A DNA stretch of 7,150 nt from Planctomycetaceae bacterium (lineage in GTDB: Bacteria > Planctomycetota > Planctomycetia > Planctomycetales > Planctomycetaceae), in the NCBI GenBank assembly GCA_029259875.1, contig JAJDEK010000494.1:1-7150 (forward strand), in the 5' to 3' direction. This document shows, piece by piece, positions 1-5,026 of this stretch. The notes beneath the pieces were generated by a model, which was not told the origin of the DNA, ran no database searches, and was given only the letters and a program-made list of their open reading frames with translations. Position 1 is the first letter of the stretch. Every line of letters begins with the position of its first letter. Made by a program: the position numbers and the translations under genes.

Positions 1-1676
1 CAATCTGGTATTGTGAAACCTGTTCTGAAGAAGATCTCAAACAAGCATTCGACGATCGTTATGATGTGAGTTACCGGCGTGATGATGAAGATACCTGCTG
101 GCTCATCTGTAGCGAAACGGATCTGACGGGTAATGAGCTGGGGGCCGACCATCAACTAACGCAGGATGAAGATGTGCTGGACACCTGGTTCAGCAGCGCC
201 TTGTGGCCGCATGCAACACTTGGCTGGCCTGATAAAAATCCGGACCTGGATTATTTTTACCCGGGAAGTGTTCTTGTCACGAGCCGCGACATTATCACAC
301 TCTGGGTGGCCCGCATGGTGCTGACTGGTCTGTATAACATGGATGACATTCCTTTCAAACATGTTTGTATTCACCCCAAAATTCTGGATGGTTTCGGTCA
401 AACGATGTCTAAATCGAAAGGAAACGGCGTAGACCCGATGGACCTGATCGATAAATATGGCGTCGATGCCGTGCGGTTTACGATCGCCTCATTCGCCGGT
501 GAAACACAGGATGTCAGACTGCCGGTTGGCTATGAAGATCCAGAGACCGGTGAAGTCCTTCCTCAAACTCTGGAAAACCAGACAACCATTCCCGCTGGCG
601 GTGAGAAACCACGCATCAAATTTCCCAAGAGCGGAAAGTCTTATCAATACACGAGTCCCTGGTTTGACCCTGACCCGGGAGAAAAAGTTGCCCGCATCGT
701 GAGTGAGCGTTTTGAGTATGGCAGAAACTTCTGCAACAAACTCTGGAACGCGAGCCGTTTTGCGATGCTCAATCTTGAAGGTTACACCCCTGCTCCACTG
801 AATGAAGCTGATTTAACGATGGAAGACCGCTGGATCTTGAGCCGTCTCTCCAGTGTTGCGGAAGAAATGACAACAGTTTTAAATCGTTACCAGTTCGATG
901 TCGCAACGCGCGCCATTCGCGATTTTACCTGGAACGAATTCTGTGACTGGTATCTGGAAATGATCAAACCCCGCCTCTGGGACGAAGATAAAAAACCGGC
1001 CGCTCAGCGAGTCTTAGTAGGCGTGCTCGATTCATTACTGCGTCTGCTTCAGCCTTTTGTACCGTTTGTCACCGAAGAACTTTGGCAACGCTTGAATGAA
1101 ATTGCCCCCGAACGCGGGCTATTCACCCCGGAACCAGCGGCGGAAAGCGTGACAGTCGCTACTTGGCCAGAACCGCCGAAAGCCTGGCAGGATTCTCAGT
1201 TGGAAAAACGCTTTGAACGTTTACAAGAAATGATCGTCGCCGTTCGTAATATTCGTGCTGTTTATAAAATCTCGCCTGCTGTACCACTGCAACTCTTCCT
1301 GCGCTGCGAAGCAAATGTCGCTGACGACATGCAAAATGTCGCCAGCCAATTTGATAATTTGGCAAAAACCCTTTTGGAATCTGCGGGTGCTGACGTGCAA
1401 CGTCCCAGCGGATCAGCCACGTTCTCACTGAACGATGTGGATGGTTTTATCTCGCTGGAAGGGGTGATCGATCTCGAAGCAGAAGCGGCTCGCCTAGAGG
1501 CAGAGGCGGAAAAGCTCAAGAAACACATCCAAGGAACTGAGAAAAAACTAGCCAACAAGAACTTTGTCGACCGGGCGCCGGCTGATGTCGTTGAGGGTGT
1601 AAAAGAGACGTTGGCCGGGTTACAAAAAAAGCACCAAAGCATCTTGGAAACAATTGCACAATTAAAAGAAAAATAG
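1..1676 (+). CDS. valS: Valyl-tRNA synthetase, C-terminal part (5' end outside window)
   Basis: This class I aminoacyl-tRNA synthetase charges tRNA-Val with valine in the cytoplasm. The reading frame is open from base 3 and gives 557 visible residues, so roughly the first 400 residues, including the HIGH motif, lie upstream. Visible features in order are: an 'IWYCETC' stretch at the very start; 'DVLDTWFSSALWP' (near residues 57-70), a strong ValS/IleS family signature; the KMSKS-type ATP-binding loop as TMSKS (nt 402-416), with Thr in place of the first Lys; an insertion of about 58 codons (nt 525-698); the anticodon-binding domain beginning 'SERFEYGRNFCNKLWNASRF'; and a C-terminal Glu/Lys/Ala-rich coiled coil over about the last 76 residues, typical of the ValS tRNA-binding arm. 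The stop is TAG at 1674-1676. The next gene is on the same strand but 156 bases away with its own promoter candidate, so co-transcription is not required. Identification is firm. Confidence 0.97.
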   Translation, partial: IWYCETCSEEDLKQAFDDRYDVSYRRDDEDTCWLICSETDLTGNELGADHQLTQDEDVLDTWFSSALWPHATLGWPDKNPDLDYFYPGSVLVTSRDIITLWVARMVLTGLYNMDDIPFKHVCIHPKILDGFGQTMSKSKGNGVDPMDLIDKYGVDAVRFTIASFAGETQDVRLPVGYEDPETGEVLPQTLENQTTIPAGGEKPRIKFPKSGKSYQYTSPWFDPDPGEKVARIVSERFEYGRNFCNKLWNASRFAMLNLEGYTPAPLNEADLTMEDRWILSRLSSVAEEMTTVLNRYQFDVATRAIRDFTWNEFCDWYLEMIKPRLWDEDKKPAAQRVLVGVLDSLLRLLQPFVPFVTEELWQRLNEIAPERGLFTPEPAAESVTVATWPEPPKAWQDSQLEKRFERLQEMIVAVRNIRAVYKISPAVPLQLFLRCEANVADDMQNVASQFDNLAKTLLESAGADVQRPSGSATFSLNDVDGFISLEGVIDLEAEAARLEAEAEKLKKHIQGTEKKLANKNFVDRAPADVVEGVKETLAGLQKKHQSILETIAQLKEK

Positions 1677-1711
1677 TGCTGGTTTCCGAGCATCGTTTCG
1701 TAAGAAACCTG

Positions 1712-1738
1712 TTGTGTTGTTGTGAGTCGGTGTATAAT
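1712..1738 (+). promoter_or_regulatory. Candidate promoter for the BFN-family gene
   Basis: A perfect TATAAT -10 box lies at 1733-1738. The best -35 match is TTGTGT at 1712-1717, which agrees only in TTG and gives a short 15-base spacer, so the -35 side is weak. The predicted start near 1745 would give a leader of about 88 bases before the TTG start at 1833. A small hairpin (ACATT-GAA-AATGT, 1743-1755) would sit at the very 5' end of the transcript. Confidence 0.45.
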
Positions 1739-1815
1739 AATCACATTGAAAATGTAGGCGTTCTGATTCATAAATATCATAATTATTCTGGTTGGCAGTG
1801 CCCTATGCCCTACTC

Positions 1816-1829
1816 AGCCCGAGGAGGCT
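1816..1829 (+). promoter_or_regulatory. Strong ribosome binding site that fixes a TTG start
   Basis: GAGGAGG at 1821-1827 lies 5 bases before TTG at 1833. The alternative ATG at 1845 would be 17 bases away, too far, so the TTG is preferred. The motif sits in the loop and 3' arm of a possible 4-base-pair hairpin (AGCC 1816-1819 with GGCT 1826-1829). That stem is short, so any masking effect is speculative. Confidence 0.7.
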
Positions 1830-1832
1830 CTC

Positions 1833-2237
1833 TTGCTTGTTGAAATGGAGTTATCTCGCATTATTATCAGCGAGATTGGTGACCAGCAGGTCATTTACCT
1901 GCGTGAAGTGGACGGGGATCGCATCTTTCCAATTCTGATCGGTATTTTTGAAGCGACCACCATTGATCGTCGCGTGAATCAGGAATTCTCTCCTCAACGT
2001 CCTTTAACACATGATTTGTTAAAAAACACGATTGAATCACTGGGGGGAAGCCTCACAGATATTGTGATCACGCATCTGGAAGACCACACTTACTATGCGG
2101 TGTTGCGTGTCGATCAGAATGGAGAATTAGTGGAAATCGATAGTCGGCCCAGCGACGCGATTGCCTTATCAATTCATTACGATCCGCCTGTCGCGATCTA
2201 TGTTCATGAATCGGTGCTGGAGCAGACTTCAAAATAA
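1833..2237 (+). CDS. Bifunctional nuclease (BFN/DUF151) family protein
   Basis: The 134-residue soluble protein has no signal peptide or membrane segment. It matches the bifunctional nuclease family (Pfam PF02577, formerly DUF151), related to the structurally known Thermotoga TM0160 and to plant BFN proteins reported to cut RNA and DNA. Visible family signatures are 'FPILIGIFEA' (residues 32-41), 'RPLTHDLL' (56-63), the strongly conserved 'EIDSRPSDAIALS' (101-113) and 'PPVAIYV' (118-124). It is a single-domain form: it ends shortly after the core and lacks the C-terminal UVR motif that some relatives carry. The start is TTG, chosen because GAGGAGG lies 5 bases upstream; an internal ATG four codons in is a less well placed alternative. 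It is preceded by valS on the same strand and converges on the NagB-like gene, with a shared hairpin terminator between them. Family membership is confident; the role in bacteria and nuclease activity here are not shown by the sequence. Confidence 0.92.
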   Translation: MLVEMELSRIIISEIGDQQVIYLREVDGDRIFPILIGIFEATTIDRRVNQEFSPQRPLTHDLLKNTIESLGGSLTDIVITHLEDHTYYAVLRVDQNGELVEIDSRPSDAIALSIHYDPPVAIYVHESVLEQTSK

Positions 2238-2272
2238 GATCCCACAGAAATTTATCAACACGCTCCTATAAA

Positions 2273-2311
2273 AAAAGGCTCTTTCGAAGATGATCTCCGG
2301 AAGAGCCTTTT
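2273..2311. terminator. Bidirectional hairpin terminator between convergent genes
   Basis: AAAAGGCTCTT (2273-2283) is perfectly inverted in AAGAGCCTTTT (2301-2311). The stem can extend by one G-T wobble and two more pairs to 14 base pairs (2273-2286 with 2298-2311), leaving an 11-base loop. An A-run at 2270-2276 supplies a T-tract for transcripts coming from the minus-strand gene, whose stop is 18 bases away. On the plus strand only four T's follow, all inside the stem, so termination should be stronger for the minus-strand gene. Confidence 0.85.
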
Positions 2312-2329
2312 AACGATTTTCAGTAACGA

Positions 2330-3280
2330 CTAATTACAATCCGCAGCCAATGGTCCGGCCAATTCGTCTAAAATAATCAGTCGACCAGGTTGTGTTGTCA
2401 TGTAGGTGGAAGGAATCCAACTGGTAGGCTCATGTCGTAATGTCATCCAGACACTCATTCCCTGCCACTGCATCCCGCGTGAGAAGATCCCATCACAGCC
2501 ACCGATAATTTTGTCAGCGTTCAGGAAACATCCTGGTCCTATCGTGTTAGCATACGCGGGAACGAGAGTCGTTCGACTTTTAAAACTCGTAACCGCATTC
2601 TGTTCAATGGTGAGCGGATGCAGTTTTGCTCCGATCCGATGAGTTTGTGCTTGCCATTCCTCTTCGGAATTGAACTCGCCAGCAAAGTGAGGCTCCCAGA
2701 AAGCAATATGACAAACTCGACCGATGCCAAAAATGACACCCAATTTCGCACCGGCTGACCGCAACTCACCAATTTTATCGGCATAGGTTGGCAGGACATC
2801 TGCGGTAGCAAAGTGTCTTTGATTTTCCGGAACAGTCAAATCACCTAGAGGACCATAGAAGGCTTCTTTCATCGCGTACTGGAATGCACCTGGATTGTCT
2901 GCGGGCAACGTATTACCATCTGCATCGCTCCATTCATCCATATTAAATCCATAAACATGATCGCAGGAAACGCCCCACTCCTTTAAGAAGAACACAGCCC
3001 AACGGTACATTCCCATCGGCCCCACTGGCAGAATCAACGCCAGCTTCTCTCCCGCATCACGTGACTGCTTAATGGTTAACGCAATTTCGTGTCCCATAAT
3101 CGTATCAAAATCGGTGACGCTTCCGCACATCACCGGCTCGAAGTCTGCGTGCCACCAAGACTGGCGATCTGTAATTGAAGCCGGATCCGCATTCATGCAT
3201 TGATCAATTTTTGCGAGATCCCAACCGGCTGGAAAATAACCTTCCATCATGGAACCAGCAATCGTACTCATTAAATCCAT
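2330..3280 (-). CDS. Divergent glucosamine-6-phosphate deaminase/isomerase (NagB) superfamily protein
   Basis: The 316-residue protein has no signal peptide and is longer than classical NagB (about 266), mainly through an N-terminal extension of about 45 residues. Family relationship is shown by '[10 protein letters not shown]' (83-92, equivalent to the sugar-phosphate loop), 'FNMDEW' (112-117, containing the catalytic Asp equivalent to E. coli Asp72), '[13 protein letters not shown]' (185-197, matching GVGNDGHIAFNEP) and '[20 protein letters not shown]' (240-259). Odd points: the Asp of the DGH motif (E. coli Asp141) is Val189 and the Gly is Cys190, while His191 and Glu196 are kept; the lysine near E. 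coli Lys208 that contacts phosphate also seems absent. The substrate and reaction may therefore differ from GlcN6P deamination, and 6-phosphogluconolactonase-type chemistry cannot be excluded. The ATG at 3278-3280 follows AAGGGA (3287-3292) with 6-base spacing, so it is preferred over the ATG three codons in. The stop is TAG. The gene appears to be monocistronic. Confidence 0.85.
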   Translation of the reverse strand: MDLMSTIAGSMMEGYFPAGWDLAKIDQCMNADPASITDRQSWWHADFEPVMCGSVTDFDTIMGHEIALTIKQSRDAGEKLALILPVGPMGMYRWAVFFLKEWGVSCDHVYGFNMDEWSDADGNTLPADNPGAFQYAMKEAFYGPLGDLTVPENQRHFATADVLPTYADKIGELRSAGAKLGVIFGIGRVCHIAFWEPHFAGEFNSEEEWQAQTHRIGAKLHPLTIEQNAVTSFKSRTTLVPAYANTIGPGCFLNADKIIGGCDGIFSRGMQWQGMSVWMTLRHEPTSWIPSTYMTTQPGRLIILDELAGPLAADCN

Positions 3281-3286
3281 AACTAT

Positions 3287-3292
3287 TCCCTT
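3287..3292 (-). promoter_or_regulatory. Ribosome binding site of the NagB-like gene
   Basis: Read on the minus strand this is AAGGGA within GAGAAGGGA, 6 bases before the ATG at 3280-3278. It favours this ATG over the one at 3271-3269. Confidence 0.65.
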
Positions 3293-3319
3293 CTCAATCC
3301 AAACTCACAGGTTTTTCAA

Positions 3320-3347
3320 ACTATAGAAAACGTCAAAAATCTGTAAT
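3320..3347 (-). promoter_or_regulatory. Weak candidate promoter for the NagB-like gene
   Basis: On the minus strand, TATAGT (3325-3320) could be a -10 box, with ATTACA (3347-3342) 16 bases upstream as a -35. Each differs from the consensus at one or two positions. It would give a leader of about 30 bases. Planctomycete promoter consensus is not well fixed, so this is tentative. Confidence 0.3.
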
Positions 3348-3481
3348 TTCTAACGATTATTACAAAATTCGGTTTCAGGCGTGGATTTTAGCACAGACAG
3401 AAAATGAAAACAGGAAACAGAAGGCAACGATTTCATAAACAAAAGAATAATTAAACCATGACTTTAAGGCCGACAAACATC

Positions 3482-3510
3482 TTGAATTCTCTTATCAAAA
3501 TAGTTCTAAT
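3482..3510 (+). promoter_or_regulatory. Candidate promoter for the efflux operon
   Basis: TTGAAT (3482-3487) and TCTAAT (3505-3510) are separated by exactly 17 bases and match the housekeeping consensus at 4 of 6 and 5 of 6 positions. Transcription would start near 3517, giving a long leader of about 260 bases before the adaptor gene at 3778. I saw no better -35/-10 pair closer to the start codon. Confidence 0.4.
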
Positions 3511-3541
3511 AGAGTCGCTGAGTTGATTACTCTCCCGAGCG

Positions 3542-3615
3542 ATCAATCCTGCCTGAAAATGACCTTCCTTACAAACCGAAAAGTTTATCTTTACGATAAT
3601 CATCAACCTGCCTGA
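3542..3615. repeat. Direct repeat in the efflux operon leader
   Basis: ATCAATCCTGCCTGA (3542-3556) recurs as ATCAACCTGCCTGA (3602-3615), identical except for one missing T. The two copies start 60 bases apart. They lie downstream of the candidate promoter and upstream of the adaptor gene, where a regulator could bind a pair of sites. That role is inference. Confidence 0.5.
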
Positions 3616-3777
3616 TTGAACAACAGAGGCCTCTCTGCTGTCATAAACAAGGGGCTTTTATCAGTAAATTTCCAGACTGACTTCATTTGGCATTGATAGC
3701 GATCCTTATTGGTCCGATGGATATTTTATTGAACAAACTCCCTTGCTGCGGTTCATCCAACCGGAGAAATAAAAATA

Positions 3778-4977
3778 ATGAAAGTACTGATTGCCCCAGC
3801 CTGCACTGCGCTTGCCATGATCATTGGCTGGTTAGTTTATGAACAGTCTCTACAAGACATTCAGACAGCCCCTAAAACCATCATCACCCAACCCATTGCC
3901 GTCCAGGTAACCCGCTCTACAGAAAAGTCTCTTGAAAAACGCATCAACCTGGTAGGTAATCTCGAAGCAGGTTCACAGGTTGAGATTCGAACCAGATATA
4001 GCGGCTATATTAAATCGATGCCATTTAATGTGGGAGATCAAATCAAAGCAGGCGAAGTGATACTGGAACTGAATGACTCTGAAAACCAGGAAATGGTGAT
4101 TAAAGCGAAAGCCGCACTCACGGTTGCCAAAGCACAATTAAAAGCACAAGTTACCTCTCAGGAACTGACACAAAAAGAATACGATAGATTATTACGTCTT
4201 CAAAAATCAGGAGTGAGTACGGTACAACAAATGGATGAAGCTGTAGCAAACTTGGCCATCGCGAAAGCACAAACTGAGCTAGAGCAAGCACGGGTTGAGC
4301 AGGCTGAATCGGGGCTCGAACAAAGCCGCCTGCGATTGCGGGAAAATCAAATTCTGGCTCCCACAAATGGATTTCTCGCAGAACGACTGGTTGACGTCGG
4401 CGATTTGGCCAAACCGGACGTTGCTTTGATGAAGATCGTCAATCTGGATACGGTTCGCACTATCGTGCACATCGTCGAAAAAGATTATGAAGATGTAAAA
4501 CTCGGGCAGAAGGCTGTCATTACTGTAGACACATTCCCAGACAAAACATTTTCCGGTCATGTGCTACGCAAAGCCCCTGTGCTGGATCCACAAACACGAA
4601 CGGCTGCAGTGTATATTGAAATTCCCAACAAAGATTTTTCATTAAAACCGGGCATGCATGCGCGTGTTCAAATTGTGTTTGAACAACGTCACAATGCCAA
4701 AGTGCTACCAGTTGCCTCTCTGACCCGCCGCAAAGATGGCCCTGGATCGGCTGTTTATATTATTGATGGAAACCCACCAGTTACCGAAATACGTAACATT
4801 GAAGTCGGGATTAATGATGGTGAACTGGTTGAGATCCTTTCTGGAATCAATTCGGGAGATCTCGTTATTACGCTTGGAAACCGACTCGTCGATGAAGGCC
4901 AAACAGTCACTCCCGTTGAGGTACCCATGGACGAGGTTCTTCAGTCACCACCTTTGCCTCAGAAAACCAATTTGTAA
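3778..4977 (+). CDS. RND efflux periplasmic adaptor (membrane fusion protein)
   Basis: The 399-residue HlyD/AcrA-type adaptor would link an inner-membrane RND pump to an outer-membrane channel. Residues 5-20 form one hydrophobic segment acting as a signal anchor; no clear lipobox is seen, so it is probably anchored by the helix rather than a lipid. The order is typical: first lipoyl half-motif at about 65-100 ('GYIKSMPFNVGDQIKAGEVILEL'-like), an Ala/Gln/Glu-rich coiled-coil hairpin at about 101-186, the second lipoyl half ('APTNGFLAERLVDVGDLAKP', 194-213), a beta-barrel at about 225-300 with 'DPQTRTAAVYIEIPN', and a membrane-proximal domain ending near 380. The length is normal for the family. 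GGAG (3763-3766) lies 11 bases before the ATG. The RND transporter follows after 49 bases on the same strand, so the two are very likely one operon. The substrate cannot be read from the sequence; there is no His-rich or Met-rich metal-binding stretch. Confidence 0.95.
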   Translation: MKVLIAPACTALAMIIGWLVYEQSLQDIQTAPKTIITQPIAVQVTRSTEKSLEKRINLVGNLEAGSQVEIRTRYSGYIKSMPFNVGDQIKAGEVILELNDSENQEMVIKAKAALTVAKAQLKAQVTSQELTQKEYDRLLRLQKSGVSTVQQMDEAVANLAIAKAQTELEQARVEQAESGLEQSRLRLRENQILAPTNGFLAERLVDVGDLAKPDVALMKIVNLDTVRTIVHIVEKDYEDVKLGQKAVITVDTFPDKTFSGHVLRKAPVLDPQTRTAAVYIEIPNKDFSLKPGMHARVQIVFEQRHNAKVLPVASLTRRKDGPGSAVYIIDGNPPVTEIRNIEVGINDGELVEILSGINSGDLVITLGNRLVDEGQTVTPVEVPMDEVLQSPPLPQKTNL

Positions 4978-4985
4978 ATTGGTTC

Positions 4986-5020
4986 ATCTTCTTTAATGCA
5001 GATGATAATTGATTGAAGAT
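4986..5020 (+). promoter_or_regulatory. Weak ribosome binding site and possible hairpin before the RND gene
   Basis: The only Shine-Dalgarno-like sequence is GAAG (5015-5018), 8 bases before the ATG at 5027. It is part of GAAGAT (5015-5020), which is an inverted copy of ATCTTC (4986-4991), so a 6-base-pair stem with a 23-base loop could cover it. An in-frame TAG at 5021-5023 rules out any earlier start for the transporter. Confidence 0.3.
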
Positions 5021-5026
5021 TAGTAT

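Larger units (their letters stand above)
3281..3777. other. Gene-free region between divergent genes
   Basis: These 497 AT-rich bases hold no convincing gene on either strand. They contain the candidate minus-strand promoter near 3320-3347, the candidate plus-strand promoter at 3482-3510, a direct repeat (3542-3556 and 3602-3615), a small inverted repeat TTATC/GATAA (3585-3589 and 3595-3599) and a 10-base palindrome AGAGGCCTCT (3625-3634). No tRNA or recognisable riboswitch was seen. Confidence 0.7.

Noticed and set aside
1262..1780. 172-codon open frame on the minus strand
   Set aside because: It lies almost wholly antisense to valS, whose protein is clearly conserved across the same bases. 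Its Ser/Phe-rich translation is typical of an antisense shadow and no domain is recognised.
3458..3526. 22-codon open frame in the gene-free region (MTLRPTNILNSL...)
   Set aside because: It has no ribosome binding site, overlaps the candidate promoter and has no recognisable features.
3625..3634. Perfect 10-base palindrome AGAGGCCTCT as an operator
   Set aside because: It has no unpaired loop or flanking extension of note, and a palindrome this short is expected by chance fairly often. It is mentioned only within the region description.
3693..3727. Promoter closer to the adaptor gene (TTGATA with TATTTT)
   Set aside because: The spacing is 23 bases, too long for a housekeeping promoter, and the other nearby pairs fit worse than the one at 3482-3510.
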